A stretch of 64,000 nt of DNA from Saccharopolyspora gregorii (lineage in GTDB: Bacteria > Actinomycetota > Actinomycetes > Mycobacteriales > Pseudonocardiaceae), in the NCBI RefSeq assembly GCF_024734405.1, contig NZ_CP059556.1, forward strand, positions 2,852,001-2,916,000, written 5' to 3'. Positions 17,006 to 25,249 of the stretch are shown in pieces. The translations under genes and the position numbers were made by a program. Under the pieces are notes generated by a model. It was given only the letters and a program-made list of their open reading frames with translations, was not told the DNA's origin and did not search any database. Each line of letters starts with the position of its first letter. Within the stretch, counting starts at the first letter, position 1.

Positions 17006-18694
17006 ATGCCCGACCACGACTACGACGTGCTCGTCATCGGATCCGGCTTCGGCGGCGGAGTGTCCGCGCTGCGCCTGACCGAGAAGGGCTACCGGGTCGG
17101 GGTGGTGGAGGCGGGCAGGCGGTTCCGCGACGAGGACTTCCCGAAGACCTCCTGGCGGCTGCGCGACTACCTGTACCTGCCGAAGCTCGGCTGCTACGGC
17201 ATCTTCCGGTTCGACCTGCTCAAGGACGTGCTGATCCTCAGCGGCGCCGGGGTCGGCGGCGGATCCCTGGTGTACGCCAACACCCTCTACGAACCGCCGG
17301 AGGAGTTCTACGCGCACCCGCAGTGGGCCGGCATCACCGACTGGCGCCGCGAACTCGCGCCCTACTACGACCAGGCGAAGCGAATGCTCGGCGTCGCCGA
17401 GAACCCGCGCGACACCCCGGCCGACGAGGCGATGCGCGCCGCCGCCGAAGACCTCGGCATCGCGGGCACCTTCCACCGCGCGCAGGTCGGCGTGTACTTC
17501 GGCGAACCCGGTGCCACCGCCGAGGACCCGTACTTCGGCGGCGCCGGGCCGCAGCGGCGGGGCTGCCTGCACTGCGGCGAGTGCATGACCGGGTGCAGGC
17601 ACGGCGCGAAGAACACCGTCGCGAAGAACTACCTGCACCTGGCCGAGAACGCCGGCGCCGAAGTGCACCCGCTGACCACGGTGACGGAGGTGCGCCCGCT
17701 GCCCGGCGGCGGCTACGCGGTCTCCACGGTGCGCACCGGCCGCCGGCTGCGCAAGCGGCGCCGCACGTTCACCGCGCGGGAAGTGGTGTTCTCCGCGTCG
17801 GCGCTGGGCACCCAGAAGCTGCTGCACCGGATGCGGGACACCGGTGCGCTGCCCGGGATCTCGTCCCGGCTGGGCCTGCTGAGCCGCACGAACTCCGAGC
17901 AGATCCTCGCCGCCCGCGCCCGCGGCGACGACCGCGACTACAGCGAAGGCGTCACCATCACGTCCTCGCTGCACCCGGACGCGTCGACGCACATCGAACC
18001 GGTCCGCTACGGCAAGGGCAGCAACCTGCTGGCGCTGCTGGAGGCCGCGCTGGTCGACCCGAAGCCCGGCCGCAACCGGTTCCTGCTGGGGCTGCGGCAC
18101 ATGCTGCGCCACTGGCGCGACCTGCCGACGCTACACTCGCCGCGCCGCTGGTCGCAGCAGACGATCGTGCTGCTGGTGATGCAGGCGGTGGACAACTCGC
18201 TGACGCTGCGCACCAAGCGGGGCCTGTTCGGGCGCAAGCTCAGCAGCGAGCAGGGCGACGGGGAACCGAACCCGACGTGGATCCCCGCCGGGCACGCCGC
18301 GGCCCGCTCGGTCGCCGAGAAGATCGACGGGGTGCCCGCGGGCAGCTGGGCGGACCTGGCGAACATCCCCATCACCGGGCACTTCATCGGCGGCTGCGCC
18401 ATCGGCTCCGACGCCGAGCACGGCGTGGTCGACGCCTACCACCGGCTCTACGGGCACCCGGGGCTGCACGTGGTCGACGGCTCGACGATCTCGGCGAACC
18501 TGGGGGTGAACCCGTCGCTGACCATCACCGCGCAGGCGGAGCGGGCGATGGCGATGTGGCCGAACAAGGGCGAACCGGACCGCCGCCCCGAGCTGGGTGA
18601 GCCGTACCGGCCGGTCGAGCCCAGCGTCCCGTCGGCCCCCGTGGTGCCAGCGGCGGCACCGGGGGCGCTGCGGCTGCCGCTGAGCCCGATCTGA
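17006..18694 (+). CDS. GMC-family (cholesterol-oxidase-like) oxidoreductase
   Basis: 562 residues. The N-terminal FAD motif is VLVIGSGFGGGVSALRL, followed by the GMC signature LSGAGVGGGSLVYANTL. The C-terminal end has GGCAIGSDAEHGVVDAYHR and VVDGSTISANLGVNPSLTI with the His/Asn positions of the active site. A cysteine cluster CLHCGECMTGC (residues about 189-199), also seen in mycobacterial ChoD-like proteins, may bind an Fe-S cluster or be structural. Membrane or steroid/terpenoid alcohol oxidation is the expected activity. The ATG has GAGAGGTG upstream, and the gene follows the monooxygenase by 73 bp. Confidence 0.85.
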   Translation: MPDHDYDVLVIGSGFGGGVSALRLTEKGYRVGVVEAGRRFRDEDFPKTSWRLRDYLYLPKLGCYGIFRFDLLKDVLILSGAGVGGGSLVYANTLYEPPEEFYAHPQWAGITDWRRELAPYYDQAKRMLGVAENPRDTPADEAMRAAAEDLGIAGTFHRAQVGVYFGEPGATAEDPYFGGAGPQRRGCLHCGECMTGCRHGAKNTVAKNYLHLAENAGAEVHPLTTVTEVRPLPGGGYAVSTVRTGRRLRKRRRTFTAREVVFSASALGTQKLLHRMRDTGALPGISSRLGLLSRTNSEQILAARARGDDRDYSEGVTITSSLHPDASTHIEPVRYGKGSNLLALLEAALVDPKPGRNRFLLGLRHMLRHWRDLPTLHSPRRWSQQTIVLLVMQAVDNSLTLRTKRGLFGRKLSSEQGDGEPNPTWIPAGHAAARSVAEKIDGVPAGSWADLANIPITGHFIGGCAIGSDAEHGVVDAYHRLYGHPGLHVVDGSTISANLGVNPSLTITAQAERAMAMWPNKGEPDRRPELGEPYRPVEPSVPSAPVVPAAAPGALRLPLSPI

Positions 18695-18750
18695 TGTTGC
18701 TGGGGCGGGAGATCCCGCCCGTGGAAGTCCTTGCCCGAACAGGAGAACGG

Positions 18751-19356
18751 ATGACCTATCCACCAGAACCGTGGGAGCTGCACGGCGACCTGCACCTGTC
18801 GCTGTGGTCGCTGCCGGAGGTGGAGCTGCCGGGAGTGCCGCTGGAGACGCCACCGGTGCTGATCGGCGACCGCGGTCTCGTCGGCACCGCGTGGGTGCGC
18901 TACGGGCCGGGCAGCGTCCTGGAGTACGACGAGCTGCTCGTGGCCGTCCTGGTGCGCGACGGCGCGGTGCCGCGGGTGCACATCAGCCAGATCTGGGTGG
19001 ACAGCCCGGAATCCTTGCGGGGCGGGCGCGAGCTGTGGGGGATCCCCAAGGAGAGCGCGGAGTTCCGCAGGCGCACCGGCGCGCGGGTCACCTCGTGCGC
19101 GGCCGGGGGCATCGCCTCCGCCGGTTTCTCCCGGTTGGCCCGGGTGCCCGGTCGCTGGCCGTTCGCCTACCGCGTCGCCCAGGACCTGCACGAGTTCCAG
19201 CAGTCCCCGGTGCGCGGATCGGCCGGGCTGACCTGGTGCTCGGCGGTGTGGCGGTTCGATCCGGACGGGCCGCTGGCGTGGCTGGACGGGCGGCGGCCGG
19301 TGGCGAGCGCGGCGCTCACCGACTTCTCGATGAGCTTCGGCGCGGCGTCCGGCTGA
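18751..19356 (+). CDS. Acetoacetate-decarboxylase-family protein
   Basis: 201 residues from the ATG at 18751, which has AGGAG 5 nt upstream; the frame opens at 18694 but that start has no ribosome site. The segment GRELWGIPKESAEFRR carries the lysine at the place of the Schiff-base Lys of acetoacetate decarboxylase, within the same structural fold. Actinobacterial members near GMC oxidases and monooxygenases are usually of unknown substrate. It ends the plus-strand oxidative set, 57 bp after the GMC oxidase. Confidence 0.75.
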   Translation: MTYPPEPWELHGDLHLSLWSLPEVELPGVPLETPPVLIGDRGLVGTAWVRYGPGSVLEYDELLVAVLVRDGAVPRVHISQIWVDSPESLRGGRELWGIPKESAEFRRRTGARVTSCAAGGIASAGFSRLARVPGRWPFAYRVAQDLHEFQQSPVRGSAGLTWCSAVWRFDPDGPLAWLDGRRPVASAALTDFSMSFGAASG

Positions 19357-19435
19357 TCCGCTTCCTCCCGGTTCTTCCGTTGCGGGCACGGGATTCCGGT
19401 TCGCGGTGCGGGGCGTTCGTGGGATCATGGGAGCC

Positions 19436-20116
19436 ATGACCGGTTCCGCGCGCGCCCTGCTGGACTCGATTCACCGCGAACTCGCCCCGAGGGAGGGGGA
19501 GAACCGGCTGGTGCCGCTGGTGCGGGACGGTGCCGCGCCGAGGTCGGTGCTGGCCGCGCTGGCGGCGGAGGAGTCCCGCATCGTGCCGTGCGACTGGCGC
19601 AGCTTCCTCACCCTGTCCGCGCGCGCAGCGGACCGGCCCACCCGCGAGTTCTTCGCCGGGCTCGCCGCGGGGGAGGGGGCGGCGCTGGGCGCGCTGCCGA
19701 AGCTGTCGGCGGCGCTGGGCTGGAGCGAGCAGGACGTCGCCGACTACCGGCCGAAGGCGGGCTGCCAGGCCTACCCCGCGTACATGTCGTGGCTCGCCCT
19801 GCACGCCGAGCCCGGGGACGCGGCGGTGGCGATCGTGTCGAACTTCGCCGCGTTCGGCGCCTACTGCGCGGAGGTGGCCCAGGCGCTGCGCAGCAGGTAC
19901 GGACTGTCCGATGCGGACTGCGAGTTCTTCGACCTGTTCGGCACCCCGGTGCCGGGCGCCGACGAGCAAGCGGAAGCGGCGGTGCAGGCCGAGCTCGACG
20001 CGGGCCGCATCACCGAGTCCCGCGCCCGCGAGTACGCGCGCCTGTTCCAGGACTACGAGCTCATGTTCTGGAACACCCTCCCCGACGAACTCGGAACCGC
20101 TGCGCCGAACGAGTGA
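19436..20116 (+). CDS. TenA/PqqC-like helical protein
   Basis: About 226 residues, all-helical, starting at the ATG 19436 with GGGAG immediately upstream (ATG 19427 is an alternative). The fold-level pattern (RSFLTLSARAADRPTREFF, YPAYMSWLALHAEPGDAAVAIV, NFAAFGAYCAEVAQAL) fits the TenA family of thiaminase-II-like and oxidase-like proteins. The active-site cysteine of true thiaminase II is not obvious, so enzymatic function is open; some actinobacterial members are labelled regulators without proof. Confidence 0.65.
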   Translation: MTGSARALLDSIHRELAPREGENRLVPLVRDGAAPRSVLAALAAEESRIVPCDWRSFLTLSARAADRPTREFFAGLAAGEGAALGALPKLSAALGWSEQDVADYRPKAGCQAYPAYMSWLALHAEPGDAAVAIVSNFAAFGAYCAEVAQALRSRYGLSDADCEFFDLFGTPVPGADEQAEAAVQAELDAGRITESRAREYARLFQDYELMFWNTLPDELGTAAPNE

Positions 20117-20154
20117 GCACCGTCCGGCGTGGACACCCGCCGATCCGCAGCCGT

Positions 20155-20160
20155 TAGGGT
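20155..20160 (+). promoter_or_regulatory. -10 element of the WXG-like cassette
   Basis: TAGGGT fits the actinomycete TANNNT -10 pattern and lies 40 bp before the first gene of the cassette; the -35 (TGGACA-like near 20130) is only partial. It marks the likely start of a four-gene transcript. Confidence 0.5.
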
Positions 20161-20199
20161 CGTGCCCGAATTTCCAGCGGAGACGTTCGGAGGAGACGG

Positions 20200-20580
20200 G
20201 TGAGCGAGTCGATCGCGGCCACGCACGAGGTGATGCTCGCTGCCGCCGGCCGGATCAGGGAAGCCGGCGACATCATCGGGATGGGCGGAACGGACTTCCG
20301 ATCCGATGCGGCGCTGGAGGACGCGGTGCCGGCGCCGACGGAGGAACAGGCGATGGTCGATCCGCTCAACTACGTGCACATGCAGGTGGCGCAGCAGGTC
20401 CGCGGCCCCTACCGGGACTGCCTAGTCGCCGTCGACGAATTCCGGCAGGTCGCGCAGGAGATGGCCGAGCGGTTGGCCCTCGACGTCCAACGTTCCGCCG
20501 AGGAGTACCTGGCCAGGGAACAGCAGATGGTGGACGACCTGGGACGGGTGCGGCGACAGCTCGACGAGGGCCCGCGGTAG
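20200..20580 (+). CDS. Small helical protein of the WXG100/ESX-associated kind
   Basis: 126 residues from a GTG with AGGAG 4 nt upstream. It is predicted to be a helix-turn-helix pair: an N-terminal helix (HEVMLAAAGRIREAGDII), a linker, and a long amphipathic C-terminal helix (YRDCLVAVDEFRQVAQEMAE, then RLALDVQRSAEEYLAREQQM). There is no signal peptide, enzyme motif or classical WXG. Its gene precedes a protein with a W-x-G turn by 19 bp, and such pairs are typically type VII secretion substrates or accessory proteins. The call is structural and contextual. Confidence 0.55.
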   Translation: MSESIAATHEVMLAAAGRIREAGDIIGMGGTDFRSDAALEDAVPAPTEEQAMVDPLNYVHMQVAQQVRGPYRDCLVAVDEFRQVAQEMAERLALDVQRSAEEYLAREQQMVDDLGRVRRQLDEGPR

Positions 20581-20599
20581 CGGGCGGGGGAGGACGGGC

Positions 20600-21256
20600 G
20601 TGCGCAATCCCCTCGATCACGTGTCCACCGACTTCTGGCAGGTCACCGGGGACTTCGACTCCGTGGTGAAGCTGTTGCCCCCAGCGGGGCCGGGGCAGGG
20701 GATCAACCCCATCACCGGGCAGCTGGTCGCCGTCCGGGAGTTGGACCTGGCCAGGATTCGCGAGGTCGCGAGGAAGAGCTGGGCGGACAGCTCTCGAACG
20801 GAGAGCATTCGCACGGCTGCCGGGGCAGCGGTGAACTCCCTCGAGGTCACCCGCGAATACATCGGCCAAGGTTGGCGGGGACGGGACTTCATCGCCTTCA
20901 GCGAGCGACTGGAGCGGCTGCGTTCGACGATCGAGAAGGTCCTCGGACCGGCGGACCGCATGTCGGAGGCATTGATCGAATTGGCCGGAGCGCTGGAAGA
21001 AGCACTGACCGAGACGATCACGACCATCACCGCATTGGGCAGCGTGATCTCCGCGGTCGCCGGGGTGGCGGCTGCGGCATTCGCATTTCCCGACCCGACC
21101 GTCAGCAAAATCATCGCCCTGATCGCTGCGGTGATCACGGCGATCCTCGCTGCTGTGTCCGCTGCCATGGCGATCGTCAAAGGCATTGCGAGCAGGCAGA
21201 AAGCAGTGTCCGGGGTGGTCCGGGAGTGCAGGATGGCAATCGATGCGATCAAGTGA
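20600..21256 (+). CDS. WXG-like helical protein with two hydrophobic C-terminal segments
   Basis: 218 residues from a GTG at 20600 preceded by GGGGGAGG. A helix-turn-helix with GQGWRGRDFIAF (a WxG-type turn) occupies the first about 130 residues. The C-terminal half has two strongly hydrophobic stretches (ITALGSVISAVAGVAAAAFA and IIALIAAVITAILAAVSAAM) followed by a charged tail. This layout resembles ESX-type LXG/WXG proteins with a pore-like or membrane-seeking tail. No known toxin domain is present. Confidence 0.55.
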   Translation: MRNPLDHVSTDFWQVTGDFDSVVKLLPPAGPGQGINPITGQLVAVRELDLARIREVARKSWADSSRTESIRTAAGAAVNSLEVTREYIGQGWRGRDFIAFSERLERLRSTIEKVLGPADRMSEALIELAGALEEALTETITTITALGSVISAVAGVAAAAFAFPDPTVSKIIALIAAVITAILAAVSAAMAIVKGIASRQKAVSGVVRECRMAIDAIK

Positions 21257-21266
21257 AGGAGATCAG

Positions 21267-21638
21267 GTGGACGCGCAGGCGCGGATCGAGGAGGCGATGG
21301 CGCAACTCGGGCGAAACATGCCGAAGGTGCGGGCGGACCCGCAGGCGGTGCTCGACGGCCGGTTCACGGGCGTCTCCTCGTCCGGTGGCGTCACCGTTGT
21401 GGTGGACTCGCTGGGGCGGGTCGAAGAGGTCCGGTTGGCTCCCGGGGCCTGCAGCCGTTATGGCGAGACCGAGTTGGCCTCGGAGGTCGTCGAGGCCAGC
21501 ACCGCCGCGCGCCGAGCGGCGGAGGAGCTGGACTTCGACGCGGAGCGGCCAGAACGTCCGGTGAGCGGTCGCGAGCCGTTGGAACCTGTTGAGGAAGAGG
21601 ACTTTTCGCGGCGAAGCTTCCTCGAGTCGGATTGGTGA
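21267..21638 (+). CDS. YbaB/EbfC-family nucleoid-associated-like protein
   Basis: 123 residues. AAGGAG lies 5 nt before the GTG at 21267. The core RFTGVSSSGGVTVVVDSLG, then RVEEVRLAPGA, matches the small beta-sheet core of YbaB/EbfC proteins, flanked by helices. In actinobacteria, extra YbaB-like copies commonly sit inside WXG100 cassettes next to the housekeeping one, where their role is unknown. It overlaps the following gene at the stop codon. Confidence 0.7.
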   Translation: MDAQARIEEAMAQLGRNMPKVRADPQAVLDGRFTGVSSSGGVTVVVDSLGRVEEVRLAPGACSRYGETELASEVVEASTAARRAAEELDFDAERPERPVSGREPLEPVEEEDFSRRSFLESDW

Positions 21639-22267
21639 GCAGGTCGGTGCGCGGCGTGGTGCGGGCGAGCGCGATCGTGGTGCTGGCGGCGTTGCTGGGC
21701 ACGTCGTGCGCGCTGACGACGCCGGAGGAACCGGGTTACCGGCACCTGCTCCATCCGTGCGCGGACGTACCGCCCGCGCTCGTGGCGTCCCTCGTCGGAT
21801 CGGCGGCCCCGATGTCGGGTCGGCAGCACGCCCCCGATCCGGACCAGCCCAGGGACTTCCTGTCGCAGCACTGCGGTTGGGACAACGCCAGTCCCGCCGG
21901 ATGGGGCGAACTGGCGTGGACGCGGCTCGAGGTCGACGTCGGCTTGGCGCTCAAGGACACCGGTGCGCCGGACCTCGAACTGGCCCGCGCGGGATCGGAC
22001 GGGAAGAGCCGGGACCGCTACTTGAGCCCTGCCCCGGCAGCTCAGCGGCTGGGTGACGTGACGCTGCAGTGCAACCGGGTGATCGATGGGAAGCGGATCG
22101 TCATCGTCTATTTCAGGCAGGCCAACGCCGAGGTCACCGTCCACTTCAGGGGCAGGGGCGAGAACTTGGACGGCACCCCCACCTCCCCACCGCCACCCGA
22201 AGACCTCGAACGCGCCGTCCACGCCATCGCCCGGCACCTGCACCAGGAGCTGGGTCCGCCGCGCTAG
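21635..22267 (+). CDS. DUF3558-like putative lipoprotein
   Basis: 210 residues from a GTG at 21635 that overlaps the YbaB-like stop. The N terminus is a lipoprotein signal: basic SRSVRGVVRA, a hydrophobic stretch AIVVLAALLG, then TSC as the probable acylated cysteine. The mature part has HPCADVPPAL and a second SQHCGWDN, a cysteine spacing like DUF3558 actinobacterial lipoproteins. It ends the cassette, convergent with the GGDEF gene (3-bp overlap of ends). It could be an immunity or secretion-associated lipoprotein, but no experimental link is visible. Confidence 0.65.
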   Translation: MSRSVRGVVRASAIVVLAALLGTSCALTTPEEPGYRHLLHPCADVPPALVASLVGSAAPMSGRQHAPDPDQPRDFLSQHCGWDNASPAGWGELAWTRLEVDVGLALKDTGAPDLELARAGSDGKSRDRYLSPAPAAQRLGDVTLQCNRVIDGKRIVIVYFRQANAEVTVHFRGRGENLDGTPTSPPPPEDLERAVHAIARHLHQELGPPR

Positions 22268-24342
22268 TCGACGACGGCGGGGAGCGGCGGCAGCTGGTGG
22301 ATCTCGCCCGCCTCGTGCAGGCGCAGGAAGGCGTCCACCACGCCGGGGTCGAACTGCGTACCGCTGCCGTCGCGCAGCTCCTGCACCGCCTCGTCCACGG
22401 TGAGGGTGCGCCGGTACGGCCGATCGGCGAGCATCGTCGCCCACGCGTCGCACACCGACACGATCCGCGCCTCCAAGCGGATCTCCTCGCCGCGCAGCCC
22501 CAGCGGATAGCCCTTGCCGTCCCAGCGCTCGTGGTGCTGGCGCACGATCTCGGCGATGTCGTCCAGGTCCGGCACCGCGCGCACCAGCCGGTAGCCGTGG
22601 TCGGGGTGCTCGCGCAGCAGCGCCCATTCGGCGTCGTCGAGCGCGGCGGGTTTGCCCAGCACCGACGCCGGGATCACGATCTTGCCGACGTCGTGCAGCC
22701 GTCCCGCGAGTTCCGCGTCCTGCACGGTGCCCGCCGCCGCACCCATGGCCTCGCACACGATCCGGGCGTAGGAGCCGACGGCGCGGCCGTGCGAGTGCGA
22801 GGACAGGTGCCGGTCGACCAGGTCGCTGACGGCGTGCAGGTAGCCCAGCGAGGCGGTGTGCTCCGACGCCGAGCCGGGCCGATCGCCGACGGAGATCCGG
22901 TCGCGGCCTTCGGCCTTCGCCGCGTACAGCGCGCGGTCGGCGGCGGCGACGATGCGCACCGGGTCGTCCTGGTGGCCGTCGGCGAGGGCGGCTCCGACGG
23001 AGGTGGTGACCGCGATGCTCGCCCGTTCGGCGCGGGCGACGGGTTCGCGGGCGATCGCGTTCCGCAGCCGTTCGGCGATCGCGGGCACGTCCTCCGGTGC
23101 GACGTCGGTGGCCAGCAGCGCGAACTCCTCGCCCCCGTAGCGGGCCAGCACGTCACCTTCGCGGACCACCGCGCGCAGTCGCGCCGAGACCTCCAGCAGC
23201 ACCCGGTCCCCGACGGGATGCCCGTACCGGTCGTTGATGGCCTTGAAGTGGTCGATGTCGGCGATGAACACGGCGAGCCGGGTGCGGGTGCGCCCCGCCC
23301 GCGCCAGCGCTTTCGGCAGTTCCGCCTCGAAGTACCGGCGGGTGTGCAGCCCGGTGAGCGAGTCGGTCACCGCGAGCCTGCGCTGCTCGGAGACCATCAC
23401 CACGAGCCTGCCGAGGGTGAGCAGGAACAGCACCGCGCACGCCACCGCGATCGCGTTCACCGAGCCTTCGGACACCCGCGAGTTCTCCAGCACCAGCACG
23501 CCCGGTGCGATGAGCGAGGCGGCCGCGAGCATCGTGACCCGCAGCGGGCTCAGGTTCAGGTCCTTGCCGGGTCCGGCCTGGGCCACCGCCGCCATCGTCG
23601 GGTGCAACCCGGCGGCGCCGAGCGCGATGTTGCCTGCCAGCCACAGCACGTCCAGGAAGTTGCCCGCCGCGTAGCTGCCGTCGATGCGTTGCAGCACGTA
23701 GATCGAGTCGGCGCCGAGGAACGCCAGCAGGTTCGCCACCAGCAGGAAGAACGCCGGCGGCCGCGGCCCGGGGTCGAGCAGCAGCCGCAGCCCCACCGCC
23801 AGCAGCGCCAGGTCCAGCACCGGGTACGCCACGTACGCCGAGGTCGTCAGCGTCGACTCGTCCGCGCTGGTCAACGGCTGGATCAGGTACAGCCAGGACA
23901 GCAGCGCCGCTGCCACGCCCAGCACGGTCGCGTCGATCAGGCTCGGCAGGTCGCGCCGCGGCGCGCGGGCCCGGATCAGCAGCAGCACCCCGGCGACGAT
24001 CAGCGGGTAGTGCGACAGGTACAGCACGTCGGCCACGAACGGGAACGTGGTGATGCCCAGCAGGTAGTGCGCGGTGTAGAAGCTCGCGTCGGCGAAGAAG
24101 TACACGGTCTGGCTGGCGGCGATCAGCAGCCACGGCAGCTGCCACCGCGGCCGGTACCGGCGCACACCCAGCAGCAGCGCCGGAACGGCGGAGGCGCTGA
24201 TCCCGCAGTACAGCACGATGCGCAGCGCACCGGTGCCGTCGACGCCCGCGAGCGCGAAGTAGACCAGCGCGACCAGCGCGCAGCCGATCGGATAACCCGG
24301 CCATCCGAGGCCGCCGAACGTCCGGCGGACGGTGCTGATCAT
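22264..24342 (-). CDS. Membrane GGDEF-HD-GYP cyclic-di-GMP turnover protein
   Basis: 692 residues. About 330 N-terminal residues form seven to nine transmembrane helices. A GGDEF domain follows with GGEEF at 403-407 and a YGGEEFALLA context, so the diguanylate-cyclase site looks intact (Glu at the third position is accepted). The C-terminal HD-GYP domain has HDVGK from His550, HHERWDGKGYP and RIVSVCDAW, as in active phosphodiesterases. Both making and breaking cyclic-di-GMP are therefore possible in one protein. The ATG at 24342 has GGAGAGG just upstream; the open frame further upstream to 24900 is not supported. Confidence 0.88.
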   Translation of the reverse strand: MISTVRRTFGGLGWPGYPIGCALVALVYFALAGVDGTGALRIVLYCGISASAVPALLLGVRRYRPRWQLPWLLIAASQTVYFFADASFYTAHYLLGITTFPFVADVLYLSHYPLIVAGVLLLIRARAPRRDLPSLIDATVLGVAAALLSWLYLIQPLTSADESTLTTSAYVAYPVLDLALLAVGLRLLLDPGPRPPAFFLLVANLLAFLGADSIYVLQRIDGSYAAGNFLDVLWLAGNIALGAAGLHPTMAAVAQAGPGKDLNLSPLRVTMLAAASLIAPGVLVLENSRVSEGSVNAIAVACAVLFLLTLGRLVVMVSEQRRLAVTDSLTGLHTRRYFEAELPKALARAGRTRTRLAVFIADIDHFKAINDRYGHPVGDRVLLEVSARLRAVVREGDVLARYGGEEFALLATDVAPEDVPAIAERLRNAIAREPVARAERASIAVTTSVGAALADGHQDDPVRIVAAADRALYAAKAEGRDRISVGDRPGSASEHTASLGYLHAVSDLVDRHLSSHSHGRAVGSYARIVCEAMGAAAGTVQDAELAGRLHDVGKIVIPASVLGKPAALDDAEWALLREHPDHGYRLVRAVPDLDDIAEIVRQHHERWDGKGYPLGLRGEEIRLEARIVSVCDAWATMLADRPYRRTLTVDEAVQELRDGSGTQFDPGVVDAFLRLHEAGEIHQLPPLPAVVD

Positions 24343-24740
24343 CGGTGCCTCTCCACTCGGGACCCGGCCGATCGGCGACGCGTCCGCGTGGTTCCGCGCG
24401 GTGCGGAGCGGGTCCGCCGAAGATCGACACCACCTTAGTGGCGCGGTCCCGGCCCGGGGAACACGTGGATCGTGGCCGGAATCCGCCCGCGCCGGTGCGC
24501 GATGTGGACGGTCCGCCGCCGTGGACGGTTCGTCCGAGCGATGATCGTCCCGCCCGGGTGCGGTGCACAGTGGACGCACCGCTGCACGGCGATCGTGGGG
24601 AAATTCCTCACCGCCGGACGCTGCCGCGGCCCGTGACGGGACCCGGCGGACCGGTGCGGCGCAACCGAGCAAGGGGAGCCGCGGCACCCCCGACCGCCGG
24701 AGCGCCGGAACGAGGACGGGGCGCCGGCCGGCCCCCGCGA
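24343..24740. other. Intergenic region upstream of the GGDEF gene
   Basis: About 400 bases without a convincing gene. It contains a minus-strand TAAGGT (24432-24437), fitting a TANNNT -10 box and giving a leader of roughly 80 nt for the GGDEF gene. I see no terminator or repeat of note in the remainder. Confidence 0.5.
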
Positions 24741-25133
24741 TCAGGTCAGCGCGCTCGGATCCGCGGGCACGTCCACCGCGTGCTCGCGCAGCGCGCTCAG
24801 CGGCACCACCTCGATGGCCTTCGCGTGCGTGGCGGCCAGCAGCACCGGCGGCGCCGCCCCCGCCGAGTACGCCTCCAGCCAGCGCGACGCGCACACGCAC
24901 CAGCGGTCACCCGGCTGCAACCCGGCGAACCCGTGCTCGGGGCGCGGCGTCACCAGGTCGTTGCCCGTTTCCTGCTGCTGCACCAGGAATTCGGTGGAGA
25001 CCACGGCGCACACCGTGTGCTCGCCGACGTCCTCCGGTCCGGTCGAGCAGCATCCGTCGCGGTAGAAACCGGTGAGCGGGTCGGTGCCGCAGGGCTCCAG
25101 CTCGCCACCGAGAACGTTGCGATCGGTCGTCAT
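24741..25133 (-). CDS. DUF2237-family protein
   Basis: 130 residues from the ATG at 25133. The sequence NVLGGELEPCGTDPLTGFYR, then DGCCSTGPEDVGEHTVCAVV, and GDRWCVCASRWLEA are hallmark segments of DUF2237, a small bacterial family with many conserved cysteines and unknown function. Several conserved Cys (CCS, CVC) suggest metal binding. The upstream in-frame extension to 25331 is not supported by a ribosome site. Confidence 0.85.
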   Translation of the reverse strand: MTTDRNVLGGELEPCGTDPLTGFYRDGCCSTGPEDVGEHTVCAVVSTEFLVQQQETGNDLVTPRPEHGFAGLQPGDRWCVCASRWLEAYSAGAAPPVLLAATHAKAIEVVPLSALREHAVDVPADPSALT

Positions 25134-25249
25134 GAGGGCACCTTCACTCCAACACCTGGACGCCGGTCCGGGCCGACACCTCAGGCCCGGAACCCGATGA
25201 GGTTCCAGTGTGGCGAGAACAGCGGTATCCGTCCAGTGGCCGCGGCGGT

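Noticed and set aside
13537-17007. 1156-codon minus-strand frame across the ligase and monooxygenase genes
   Set aside because: Shadow of two clear plus-strand genes, and it crosses a G-rich repeat.
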